A stretch of 64,000 nt of DNA. It comes from Leptidea sinapis. Lineage: Eukaryota; Arthropoda; Insecta; Lepidoptera; Pieridae. The stretch is taken from NCBI RefSeq assembly GCF_905404315.1, contig NC_066275.1:7502001-7566000 (forward strand). Direction: 5' to 3'. Made by a program: the position numbers and the translations under genes. Below, in pieces: positions 42,900 to 54,459 of this stretch. The notes below the pieces were generated by a model. It was not told the origin of the DNA, searched no databases, and saw nothing but the letters and a program-made list of their open reading frames with translations. Each line of letters starts with the position of its first letter. Position 1 is the stretch's first letter.

Positions 42900-45283
42900 T
42901 TTTTTTTTTTTTTTTTTTATGGAATAGGAGGACAGACGAGCGTACGGGTCACCTGGTGTTAAGTGATGAGCCGCCCACACTCTCCTGCAACACCAGAGGA
43001 ATCACAAGAGCGTTGCCGGCCTTTAAGGAAGGTGTACGCGCTTTTCTTGAAGGTACCCATGTCGTATCGTCCCGGAAACACCGCACAAGGAAGCTCATTC
43101 CACAGCTTCGTGGTACGAGGAAGAAAGCTCCTTGAAAACCGCACTGTGGAGGACCGCCACACATCCAGATGGTGGGGATGATATCGTAACTTGTGGCGTG
43201 TCGTGCGAAGGTGAAATTCGGCGGCAGGAATCAGGTTGAACAGCTCTTCGGAACACTCCCCGTGATAAATGCGGTAGAAGACACACAATGAAGCGACGTC
43301 TCTACGCAACGCCAAGTGATCCAGCCGTTCACAGAGTACTGGGTCCCCGACAATTCGAGCTGCTCTGCGTTGCACGCGGTCAAATGGATCGAGCTGATAC
43401 TGGGGTGCGCCAGACCAGAGATGACAGCAATACTCCATGTGAGGCCGGACCTGCGCTTTGTAGAGCGCTAGAATGTAGGCCGGCTAGAAGTATTGCCGTG
43501 CTCTATTTATGACGCCCAGTTTCTTTGAAGCCAGTTTGGCTTTGCCCTCCAGATGGCCACGGAATTGGCAATTGCTCGAGATTTCGAGACCCAGTATTCC
43601 GATACTAGGCGAGGCTTTAAGGGAAGTGTTCTCGAAGAGCGGTGATACGGCAAATGGGGTTTTTTTAGTGGTAAACGCGCAAACTTGAGTCTTCTGGGGG
43701 TTAAATTGGACAAGGTTCAACTTACCCCATTCCGCGAACTTCTCGAGAGAGGACTCGATAGAAGACAAGTTTCTCCCGGCACTGGTCGACGTTTTCCCGA
43801 GAGAGACCTGCATGGCCCGTGTATACGGCATCAGTGCTGTCGTCTGCATAGCAATGCATGTTGGCGGTGTTTAACATATCATTGATATGCAGAAGAAACA
43901 GCGTGGGAGATAGCACACAGCCTTGGGGCACTCCAGCGTTCACGGGCTTGGGATTCGAGCAATAACCGTCGATAACGACCTGTATGCTGCGCCCAGTGAG
44001 GAAGCTGGAGGTCCACTTGCATAAGCTCTCGGGAAGCCCAAATGATGGAAGTTTTGCGAGGAGCGCCTTGTGTCATACACGATCAAAGGCCTTCGCTATA
44101 TCCAGACCAACTGCCAGGCCTTCCCCCTTGCTTTCAATAGCCGCCGCCCATCTATGTGTTAGGTATACCAGAAGATCGCCAGTCGACCGACCATGGCGAA
44201 AGCCGTACTGCCGGTCGTTGATCAACTGGTGACCCTCAAGGTATACCAAGAGCTGGCGGTTAATTATGCTCTCCATGATTTTGGAGAGTAGGGAGGTAAT
44301 AGCAATAGGCCTGTAGTTTGCCGGATCCGAACTGTCTCCTTTTTTTGGGATCGGATGGGCAAGGGCTGACTTCCATGAATCAGGGACTACGCCTTTTGAA
44401 TAAGAGTGCCGGAATAAACGCGTTAGCACCGGCGTCAACTCAGGGGCACACATTCTAAGCACGGTTGGAGAAATGCCATCCGGCCCGCTCGACTTCCTGA
44501 CGTCCAACGAAAACAGAGCTCGCCTAACAGTTTTCTGTCGGAACTGTACTTCAGGCATGTAGCTCTGACACCGCGGGATGGTCGGCGGTGTTTTTCCGTT
44601 GTACTCAAGAGTCGAGTTGGAGGCAAAAAGAGTGCACAGGAGATCGGCTTTCTCTTTTGCCGTATGGGCCAGGGTGTCATTCCTCATGTGCAACGGCGGC
44701 ATGGACGGCTGGTTGAAGTTACCAAGAGCAGCTTTCGACAACGACCAGAACTTGCGTGTTCCGGTCGGGTAACTGGAAAGCTGCTCGCCAATTTTGACGA
44801 CGTGCTTCGATTTCGCACGGGCGATTTGCCGCTTAAAAAATCTGGAGGCACGGTTATATTTCCTCTTCAGAACTTTGCAGTTCGGATCCTTTGAGCCCAG
44901 CGCCGCAACCCAAGTTCGATACGCCTGTTTTTTGCAGTCAGATGCTGCTTTAACTGACGCATCGAACCAGGGCTGTGATCTGCCACCGATCGGTACTACA
45001 GAGCTTGGTATAAAAATATCCATGCCCTGCAGTATCACATCGGCTACTGCAACGGCGCAGGCACTAGGATCATCTGAAGGGAAACAAACCCCGCCCCAAG
45101 GGTAGGATGCAAAAAAGGAACGCATCCTATCCCAATCTGCTGACTTGTAGTGCCAAACGCGGCGGGTCGCTGGTGGTCTGCGACGTTGGCGTCGGATAGG
45201 AACTACACTCCTGACCAGGCAATGGTCGGACGTTCCGAGAGGGGCGTCGACAGAGACCTGGTAACCATCGGGATGTGTAGTCG
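42900..45283 (-). mobile_element. LINE-A, 5'-truncated reference copy
   Basis: It ends in a poly(A) run (poly(T) at 42900-42919 on +) and extends to about 45283, where it breaks inside the endonuclease domain. It contains the endonuclease tail, complete RT and C-terminal region. At least seven other fragments in the window belong to this family. LINE-A has no RNase H. Its clade is not fixed here; the layout is that of jockey/CR1-type EN-RT elements. Confidence 0.9.
42959..45280 (-). pseudogene. LINE-A ORF2 (endonuclease tail and reverse transcriptase), three lesions
   Basis: From 45280 downward: GYQVSVDAPLGTSDHCLVRS carries the terminal SDH endonuclease motif, then RVWHYKSADWDRMRSFF and a linker. 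RT: SSGPDGISPTVLRMCAPEL, VPDSWKSALAHPIPKKGD, NYRPIAITSLLSKIMES, RQYGFRHGRSTGDLL, VGLDIAKAFDRV, GVPQGCVLSPTLFLLHINDM and MHCYADDSTDA. The C-terminus has LVQFNPQKTQVCAF, HMEYCCHLWSGAPQYQLDPF, RRAARIVGDP and GRYDMGTFKKSAYTFLKGRQ. Lesions: TGA at 44073-44075 (just after AFDRV), a 1-bp frameshift near 43765, and TAG at 43484-43486. Otherwise the frame is open, so the copy is young. In active relatives this protein nicks target DNA and copies element RNA. Confidence 0.9.
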
Positions 45284-45384
45284 ATAAATATACTAATAAA
45301 TATTTTGTTTTCCTTTGGGATGCTTGTTACTTGTATTTGAATTTTAAAATTTAGGACCTGGGTCTTCTTTTTAATGGTGAATTG

Positions 45385-45866
45385 ACTGAGGTATTGAGGA
45401 AATTGAGTTTTTTACCCATTTTGCTTTGCTTGTAATTAATTCTAGTAGGCTTCATAAGATACATAATAGCTATAAGGGTAAATGTATACACTTTTATAAT
45501 AAAATCCCAGCCACTGTTCAGGCATTATCTATAAATAAATTTAAATGTTTTATAAAAAAATGTCTCTGTCGTTAATCCTATTACTCCACTGCTGGATATC
45601 TAAATGATCGGACAGCCTGGGACTAGATTGTGATTATTTTATAGCGATAGAAATGACTGTACAATATTGTATATTTTTATTGAAAAGATCGCAAAAAAAG
45701 AATGCTGGGAGAGTTTCTTGCGCCGCTTCTTCTCTCCCAGAGCGCCATTTGTTTCCGAATCGGTAGTAGTATCTATTAGTTATTAGAAATGACATCTAAA
45801 ATAATTCTAAAGGAATCAATTTTGAGAAAATAAATGCCTTTTATGCCTTTATGCCTTTTATTACCG
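45385..45866 (+). mobile_element. LINE-C 3' fragment
   Basis: Degraded C-terminal codons match the protein at 58498-58953 (SRLHKIHNS, KVKCxxxYNKIPATVQALSI, KFKCFIKK). Then the shared 3' UTR follows (GATCGGACAGCCTGGGACTA, GAATGCTGGGAGAGTTTCTT), ending AAATAAATGCCTTTTATGCC TTTATGCCTTTTA. The terminal TGCCTTTTA repeats are clearest here. Confidence 0.8.
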
Positions 45867-46545
45867 AAGAGAGAAGAAAAAAATAACTGACACGAATTCA
45901 TTGGGTTCTGTGATTTCGGAAATATACAAACTTAATTGTTGTGGGTATGGTTACGCCCCCGCGGAAACAAGTTCGAATACAATACCTAATTGTGCTGCAC
46001 AGCACGGTTACAAAATCAATGCACGTTCTTGCCGGTGTAAACATACAAACCACGGCTACACTTCAAGTAAGAGCACTTCTAGAGTATTGCACACAATGTT
46101 TGTCAATAAATATGCTGTGTCGGTGGAATGGCGCCTTAATAGTACCTAATGTGTAACGGTTTCCAATCGTCTCGCTCAGGTACCTATTGTGAAACCGAAG
46201 TATGAATTATGCGATGTATACAGTAGGTCATGGTATTAGAATTAGATTTAGAGTATCTAGGTACTCGACACTAACACCATACAAGGAAGCGGCTACTACT
46301 ATAATGATTTTTTACATAGTTCTATTTACAAACTCGCATTTTACTTTAAGAGGTGTTCTGATCTAAAAATCCTAATTAGTAACGATTGATAAGCTGACAT
46401 TCAGAGCTCGTTATACCTACAATTAATGTCATGAATTAAATTAAGTCAAATGAGATGGTGGCGGGAGTCCTCGTAGTACATTCGCCTACCAAATTGGGAT
46501 GTTTAAAAAAATAAAGGTCTAAAACACCCGGAACCGGCGCGTATG
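45867..46545. other. Non-coding stretch, nothing recognised
   Basis: Two overlapping short frames at 45901-46156 are not recognised. No splice or promoter context. Confidence 0.4.
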
Positions 46546-46554
46546 TATGAAAAT

Positions 46555-46677
46555 TGAAAAGAGTAATGAATGCAGAGGAAGCGCGTGAGGTTTTTAAAAA
46601 TAGAAATAAGTGGCGTTCTGTTGTCTCTGCCTACCTCGACGGCAAATGGGGTGAGTTTGTTAAATTAGTTAAATAAA
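46555..46677 (+). pseudogene. Short protein-like frame, possible LINE tail
   Basis: MNAEEAREVFKNRNKWRSVV then SAYLDGKWGEFVKLVK and stop. The R-KWR-VV pattern resembles the final residues of some retroelement or endonuclease-RT proteins (DR-KWR). Too short to assign. Confidence 0.25.
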
Positions 46678-47129
46678 TCATTAATTGCGGTATTACTGAC
46701 AATGTTATGCTATGATCAAATAAGCTCGACTAAACGTGAGTTTAGTTCTAAATTACACGTATGTTTGAAGTTAGTTTTATATGTAGGTATATACCTAAAA
46801 GAAAACAAAAAGAAATTCCTGTCCATTTCCATATTAATTGATCTACGCACCCCTTTCAGTATAATGGTAAACTTAGATATTTTAAATATGCCTATATTTG
46901 TTATTATACCTTATCACTTTTTCTAATACTGAGGAGGAGGGAATAATGAGCATTATTCCCTTCGTTACGTGCCTACTGAAGGACGAATACTTTTATAACG
47001 CAATATTTATAAAAAAATACCTACTAATAATAATTATAAAATTAAATAAGTCCAAATACTATAGTGAAGCTATAGACGTCGTATATATAGTATACTTATA
47101 TATAACTATATTATTACCACTCGTGAAAT

Positions 47130-47410
47130 TAGTCATTCATTCATTCATTCATTCAAATTCCTGTCCTAGTTGGGGCAGGGGGCATCCACAGTGCATCTCC
47201 ATCGCGGTCAGTTCTGAGCATCTCTCTTATTGTCACTCCAGGTCTTTTCGATATCTTTAGTTTCGTCAATGACAGTCCGCCGTCAGGTTTACTTTGGACG
47301 GCCACGTTTGCGTTTTCCTTGAGGGTTCCAGTCTAGGGCTTGCCTCTGTATATGGTTGGTATCCCTCTAGAGTGTGTGCCTCTATCTCAATCTGCGGTGT
47401 TTTATCTGTT
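47130..47410 (-). mobile_element. RTE-like LINE 3' fragment with (ATGA)n tail
   Basis: The minus strand reads HIQRQALDWNPQGKRKRGRP K, then damaged codons ending near GCPLPQLGQEFE. The WNPQGKRKRGRPK motif is diagnostic of RTE-type (craniofacial-development-protein-2-like) ORF C-termini. It terminates in ATGA tandem repeats (TCAT on +, about 47133-47152), as is typical of RTE tails. Confidence 0.7.
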
Positions 47411-48924
47411 GCGCAGAATATTTATAGCAAAAATACATACTTGACAAAATTTAACAACAAAACCCTTTGAATTTGGTGGCTACAGTCGCATAGCTATGTT
47501 ATCATTAAAAGATTTGAGACAAGGGGGCACGCGGCGCACTGGCCGTAAAAATCGAATCATTCGGGAGGTGACAAAGTGGAAAACCTTACTTGGCATTAGG
47601 CTCCAGTAGTGGAAAGACGACTCGAGAAAGAGAAAATTGAACAGTTCTCGTAGATATGGTATCCTTGTTTTATGTAAAAAAAATAGGACCTGTTTCTTCA
47701 AATATTATAAACTTATTAGTTATAATCAAAAGGAAGTACAGTCAGATAGTATATTTGGGAAAAATACCGACATAAACCTTGTTTTAATTAGACTGGTTAA
47801 CGATTTCATTCATCATAATTTGGAAGAGGAAATAAAATCAACCGACTTCTTAAATTAAGGAATGCTCAATGTAACGTTTTAGACTTAATATTAAAAGACA
47901 TTATCGCGTTAGTTTATATTTTTCATTTGTCTTAAATTTTGCTACATAATATTACCTGAAGATGTAGTTTAGTTCATTTTAATATCAATTTTAAAAATAG
48001 TTTTATTTAGATTTAAATGTTTTCTTTTAGCATATAGAGAAGATATTTTACATTTTCCTTTACGATCTAGTATAGAAATATTTTGCACTTTAATGAATAT
48101 GTGGTAAGAGACAGCGGCACAATAGGTTGGAAAGAAAATGGAGGAGGATTTTATGGCAAAGGCGATCCTTATTAGAATGTTTGTTTATTCATAGTAGCTA
48201 TTTTATTTATAATGTTAATTCCCGTGACGTCGCCAGCGTGGCCACTAAACTAGCTTTTTAATCTTTTCCTTGTCCATGGCTAAGTGGAATAGTTCTTGGA
48301 CTGTCTTGATACCAGTTCACTCCCTTACATCCAAGGTTTCTTTTTTCTTCCAAAACCTCGTTTCCCAGCAATATTTCCCATCGAAATAGTTTGCAGCAGG
48401 CGGTACCTATCGTTGCGCTGTATTTATTTCCGAGGTACGAGATCTTACGCTGCGCTGTTTGATAACTGCAAAGTGCGCGTACCTAACCGAACCTAACCTA
48501 ACCTCTTTAATTAAATCTATCCAGTAGTTGGTATTTTTGTCCAGAAACACAGAAAAAAACCAATTAACTACTTTTTTGACTTTGGAATTGCTTGTAAAAC
48601 ACACAGTAAGTATTCTAATAAATGATTCAATGTACAGTTTTTAATTTATTACGATTTTATAACATGTAATACATTAAAATGGTGTACAACCTTTAACAGC
48701 CACTTCCGCATCCGTTAAAAATACATGAGAGCGTAATATTAAATTACTTAAATCAATGGTTATTCAACCAATGACCACATTAGTCAATCGTATTATAAGT
48801 TTAATTAATCAATCCAAATTACCAAATCCGTTCGCTCTGTTTACGACATCCGTATGTAGTGTTGTATTAACCTTTTCTAGGTTAACCTTGAGTAACTCTA
48901 GTAGCAAAAAAAACTACGTTTAAA
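47411..48924. other. Non-coding stretch
   Basis: Nothing coding recognised. It holds a short telomere-like run, listed separately. Confidence 0.4.
48481..48505. repeat. Short interstitial telomere-like repeat
   Basis: ACCTAACCGAACCTAACCTA ACCT is four to five units of CCTAA, the insect telomere repeat complement, with one variant unit. No LINE of the telomere-targeting kind is adjacent. Confidence 0.55.
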
Positions 48925-48990
48925 ATAAACCGACTTCAAAAACTGAAATGTATCAAATAACTAAAAATTTAATTTAATACACCTTTACCT
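48925..48990 (+). mobile_element. MITE-3 related end
   Basis: AAACCGACTTCAAAAACTGA followed by ATGTATCAAATAACTAAAAA. The same internal text occurs at 50065-50095. Confidence 0.5.
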
Positions 48991-50039
48991 TTAATATTAA
49001 TAAAATACTATTATTTATATGTGCTACATGTGTGGTATGGCGATTGGCGACGAAATATAATCCTATTTAAGTTTGAAAGCGAACAGTTGCTTTAATTGTG
49101 ATGGATTTCGGATATCACCGTTTTTTACAAGATTATATCCGTCATCTGGCAATCTATCAATGACTGCACGTTTCATACAATCGAGTGAATCCCTTTTTTT
49201 AGAGACGTTCGCTAGGATGATATTTATGGCCAGAAAACAATATTTATTTCAAAAACCGCTAAGTGTGAGTCTGACTCACGCACAACGGATCCATACAGAT
49301 ATGAAATAACAAGAACAATGACCCTAACATTAATAATTTATAATTAGGAAAGTAATAATCAATAACCCCGTTGCACATCCTCTCTGAACGTCATCCTTTA
49401 ATGCGTAAACGTAGCTCGAAGAATTGGTCTTCCAAAAGAGATGTTCGGGAAGTCCAATTCTTTAACTACTTGAGATTTGCCAGCTCACTGTGATAGATAT
49501 AATAAGATCCATGAAGAGAATCAATAGCTATAGTTAACAGTGACTATCACAACAGATCATATTGTCGCTGTGAAACAGGGCTGCACCGAACTGTACTAAA
49601 GGCGCTTTACCATAAACCATACGTAATAATTAAACAGACATGTAACGAGATTGGATTACGGAGCAGATGAGAGGCAAGACGATTTGCTAAAAATATTCCT
49701 GTAGGCACTACATAGCCTCGCGTTCACTCTTTAACAAAGCAATTTTTCTCTACATTTTCTGTGAGACCTTACACACTTACTCACCAAATTTTATGATTCT
49801 ATATGTTTTTATTTAACTGTGAAATATAAAAATTTTTGAATTAAATAATAGTCGACGACATGAATTTATTATTATGACCTACCGAGATTACTAATCCTAG
49901 CTCAGAAGTCAGGATCACCAACCATTGGACTTAACAAAACCAAAAAGACTGTATTTGATTAAGTTGATTAAATAGGTTGATTAATATTACAGCTTTAAGA
50001 GATTGCAAAATTTGATTTAGTATGTGAAGCTTATTTCTA
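48991..50039. other. Non-coding stretch, nothing recognised
   Basis: AT-rich. Frame 49073-49309 is not recognised. Confidence 0.4.
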
Positions 50040-50310
50040 GGATACATAAAAAACTACGTTTAAAAAACTGAAAAGTATCAAATAACTAAAAATAATACTT
50101 GACGCCGATTTCAAATTTCAAAAAACAATTATATCATCGAGGTAAACAAAAATTTTCATAAAAAAATGTTCATAAAATGAATACTACTGGCCAAACTATG
50201 TAAAATTTTTATGGACCAAAAATTACGTAAATCAGATCATAAATCTCAAGGTAATCGATGTAGGTACATACATAAAAAAATACCGATCGAATTTTGAAGT
50301 AGGTTAAAAA
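50040..50310 (+). mobile_element. MITE-3 related element, degraded
   Basis: It begins AAAAACTGAAAAGTATCAAA and ends ATACCGATCGAATTTTGAAG TAGGTT, a decayed version of the 32315-32330 terminus. Confidence 0.5.
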
Positions 50311-51780
50311 TTAGCTCCATTTTTCTCCTCGAAGTAAATAAACAAAAGGAAAAAGAGCCTGTCTTTAATCTGTCTTTTTTTACCAATAATTTATGAAATT
50401 TAACGTTCTTTATATGTTTAAATTCACTAGCATGACTTAATTAGTATCATCAGTCTTGTGACATAGGACGTCCGATACCCTAACAACCTCCATTTTCAGC
50501 GATCCAGTGCCGTTCTTCCCAATCTTTGGGCAAATCATCCTGCTATCTCTTGTTATCTATATCTTTTGTTAGTTTAGTAAGTACAAATCTGTAGCTATGA
50601 AGTCAATTGACACGGTCCGTGAGTTAATATTTTATGTGAAATTATTATTGAGAATTGCGAAATATCAATCGGCTATGAGCTTATTATAAATGTATAACTA
50701 TGCGCCTACTCGTGGTCAAGTTGTTCTAGCCATCTGCTCAATAAACGATTTAGGTTAGCTGCAAAATTCATGAGTTAATAATTTAATTTTTTTACTGCAT
50801 GTTCTAATCATTGCAACTATTCAAATATTCATTAATATTCTACTAAAAACGAATTATTATATCGTTATATTGGTTTTAAATAGAAATATGATATTTTTAG
50901 CGCATATTGTAGAATTTAATATTATTATGGTTTGGAACATTACTAAAAAGGGATATTTACCACAGTTTAAACATTAGCTTATTATTATTAATTATTATAA
51001 ACATGTTATTACTCGGTTTACAATTACGTAACCGTACTACGTAGGTACCGGCTACTTTAGATAAAATAAATCCTCTTTGCTGAGTAAAAAAATATTCAAT
51101 ATTGCCGTGGACGACATTCAATTGTTTTTTTTTAAAAGGCTATTAGGATACTACCTTTTGAATAGGGGCGTCCAAATAATATAGGCAATTAGGAAATGCC
51201 TACATAACTTATTTTCTTAGGCTAGATACTATACTTAAGTAGGAATTTACTACGGTAAGTACCTAATCTTTGCTTATTGCAAAGCTCAACCACAACAAGT
51301 TAGATCCATAGTGCCCACCTTCCCAAAAAACCAATGCACGCCTCTGCAGTTTTGAATACGGTTTTTGGAACTGTTTGGAAAGGATACAGCTAATTAACCC
51401 ATGCATGTGTTTATTCTTAATCGCTTACCTAGAGGAAATTTCGACTCAAAGAATATAATCCTGAGGAAGATCAGTTACTAACGTAAATAATAATAAATTG
51501 AATGCGATGATAGATCGAAGATTCTTATCAAACTACTAAGAAATTAGCAGCATGAATTGGTATTAGTATACACGGTTGACCCATTAGCATTAAATCGAAA
51601 AAATAAAAAGGCTTTAATAATGTGTATCCGGAAAATTAACTGACGTACAGATAAAAATATGCGTTGCTTGCCTTACATTACCATCTTGAACCGGTACAGA
51701 AAAGGATTGTGGGGCAAATTATGATGTGAGATGGGGAGTAGTTTCTATAAATTCTATACAAACGCCGCATCACTTACATT
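50311..51780. other. Non-coding stretch, nothing recognised
   Basis: AT-rich, no feature supported. Confidence 0.4.
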
Positions 51781-51781
51781 A

Positions 51782-52137
51782 AGGATTGGTCTTCGCTGCG
51801 CTCAAATTAGATACTACGCACTACTTAAGAACAATAGCTTTTTTATTACTATGGCAACTATTAGATGCTTGTGTGCGTGGCGTCTTGACACTCAATGGCA
51901 TCTTTCAAATTTTGTAACATACGCTTTGTTATTTTACATTTAAATCAAAATACAAATACTTACTGATGATATGTGATCCCAGTGTTCCCAGATTCTTATT
52001 TCTTGTAGTATTCTTTTTACAAAGTATTACTACGCAACCCGGCATTTGAGTTTCGATTACTTAAGTGTAGTATTAGTTGTCGCACTTTGCGACTACGCCT
52101 GCGGTATCTATTTCGAGCGCAGCGGAGACCAATCCCT
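51782..52137. mobile_element. MITE-4, ~356 bp with ~34-bp TIRs
   Basis: Left AGGATTGGTCTTCGCTGCGC then TCAAATTAGATAC; right, reversed, AGGGATTGGTCTCCGCTGCG then CTCGAAATAGATAC. The GC-rich tips contrast with the AT-rich surroundings. No transposase. Confidence 0.6.
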
Positions 52138-53325
52138 AATCAAAGCCACAACAATGATCTTAAGCTAAGTTTGCCCATAGAAATGTGTTGGTGATCACTT
52201 CATGGTGTAATCCACTCAGATCTGGTCAAGCAAAAATAGCAGATGTCTATTGTAAGCCCGGACTCATCAACCGATTATCTCGATCGAGATTAACTCTAAT
52301 CATTATACAAGAAATAGATATTATTACTCTTGTCTCTCAATATATTCTGGATAATGTTAGGTATTTAGTATATTTGCTGTATTCCATTTGAATTGAAGTA
52401 TTTTCGTCAATTTAGTTTGTCAGTTAATATCCCAGTGGTAGCGGTATAAACTTCTTTTAAATAAGGAGCAACGGACCGAATTTTTTTTTTCTTTATAAAG
52501 AGTAGGAAGAATGCAAAATAACCAAATACCACCAATTAAAATAATTTGTAATTTTATTACTTTCAATTAGTAATTAAATTATTTCACACCAGGTACCGAA
52601 AATTTCTTGGAAACAATGTCATCCAGGTGTTCAGAATGATAAACGTGTTCGAGAGAATTAATAATAACAACAGCAAGGCAATTGTTTACGACCTAAATAA
52701 AGGTGTTGAAATTTTCCCTATTTAAGTTTTATGCTAATAATATTTCGAATTTCATGAAATTAACTAACACGCTCTCTATTTATAATAATAATTAATAATG
52801 TATTATTAATTAGTTAATTAACATGATATTACAATTATATAAGTCAGACAAACCTGTCTGTTGACGCCTTTCTAGAGTTAATGGACCGTCAAGAGCCACA
52901 TTATATTAGATACAAAATAGACAACGCGTTAAATCAATTATTAATTGCATTTCACCGCACACTTACAGGTTGTCCAAACATTCAACACTATCAAATAAAA
53001 AAAAGTGTGTGTGTGTACCTACTTATGTACGCACGCAATAATTTATTCTTCTTTTGCGTAATAAAACAAATATCCTTAAAAAACTAATTCCTTGTGCTAT
53101 TTTACGTTTGCAACATAAACAATATTGTAATGAAGGTTGTGACAACGGAATGAAAAATGTATTTAATATACAATTAATGAAAATATTATTATACTTACCA
53201 CATAATTTAGTTAAATTAAGTTGAATTAAATATCATTAAATTATTTTTATATAATTGGAGAGAAATTATTTTAGGTTATAACATGGTGTCGAATTTGATT
53301 ATCGGTGTGCGCGCGCATCGTAAAT
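52138..53325. other. Non-coding stretch, nothing recognised
   Basis: AT-rich. Contains a short (GT)n run near 53005-53015. No exon recognised. Confidence 0.4.
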
Positions 53326-53406
53326 ATGAACTTTGATAAATTTTCCCTAACGCGCGAAAATAAGTATATCTTCACAGACGTGGTGTCTTACAACCAAAGT
53401 ACAAAG
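53326..53406 (+). CDS. Very tentative first coding exon
   Basis: ATG in AAAT-ATGA context gives MNFDKFSLTRENKYIFTDVV SYNQSTK, then a donor-like AAAG|GTAATAA. It is preceded by a GC-rich GTGTGCGCGCGCATCG segment that could be promoter-like. Composition is protein-like, but no next exon, family or signal was recognised. It may be chance. Confidence 0.2.
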
Positions 53407-53589
53407 GTAATAATACGAGTTTCAAATATTTCCTTTTAATTCAATGGTAAATTTTCATGTGACTAATCAGCTCCATTCATTCCAGTCTCATATACTATGC
53501 CAGTAGTAGCGTTACAGCTCAGTCTCTTTCGATTCTCACGAAATATTTAAACCTTTCAAAATACGTCTTACTTCTAAGAGATATTTGCA

Positions 53590-53870
53590 AAACTGGGGTT
53601 CGTCATTGCAGGGCTTCTAAGTGAACACCACCGCCAAAGCTCTTTTGTAAATCCAGAAATCATAGGAGCGTTTCCGGCTGTATAGATGTATTTATTGTCG
53701 GTCGGTCAATGTTTTTTTTCTATTAGGATTTATTCTTCTAGGAAGCAAAGGTACAAGTGGCTCACGTGATGGGAGGTATTAACAACCGCCATCACATCTG
53801 TATTTAGTATCAGAGATCAAGTGATGTATTGCGGGTCTTTTTATTGAGAGAGGATGAATTGAACTTCAGG
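53590..53870 (-). mobile_element. Decayed LINE-A-related tails
   Basis: GTGAACACCACCGCC...ATCATAGGAGCGTTTCCGGC and TACAAGTGGCTCACGTGATG...GTGATGTATTGCGGG look like two old LINE-A family 3' ends. Low similarity. Confidence 0.35.
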
Positions 53871-54459
53871 ATCCTTAAAGGCCTACTTTTAAAAATGGTT
53901 TTTTATTTCTACATTTCTCATCATATGTTTTGCTGATAGGTCAGGTGTTTGAAATATAATTATTAGTATAATTTCGCTATACATAGTTCACCTCCCAAAC
54001 AAGGCAACTGTAGGCGTTTAAAATTATTAAGTTTGGTAGCCCTGTAATTACTTTAAAATCTACAGTAAAATATTTTCACCTCGTATTATTACAAATTGCA
54101 AAAATGTTTAATTGAGCTTCGTAATGGTTTTTGACTTAATTTTATTATGAATGTATTATAAACTAAGAAAAAAATATTGATGAATGTAAATAAAATTATT
54201 TTAATCAAAGAAATACAAAGTTAGAGGCATTTAAGCTTTTGGAGTCTTGTGAGGGTCTTCGGTCCACATCTCGCACAAAAAAAAATTGTATAGAGCTACT
54301 ATAAGATAGAATAGATAAGATCTGACGTTACATTTGCTTAAAACTATCTCTGATAAATCCATTTATTAAAATCCTTACAACTTTTTGTTATTTAATATTA
54401 TTATAAAATTAGTTTTTCATAATTTTACTAGTTATTTTATTTTGTTTATATTTGATACT

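Noticed and set aside
44578..45105. + strand frames of 64-103 codons over LINE-A
   Set aside because: Antisense of the reverse transcriptase region.
51731..51943. 70-codon + strand frame
   Set aside because: Overlaps the left end of MITE-4 and has no protein-like features.
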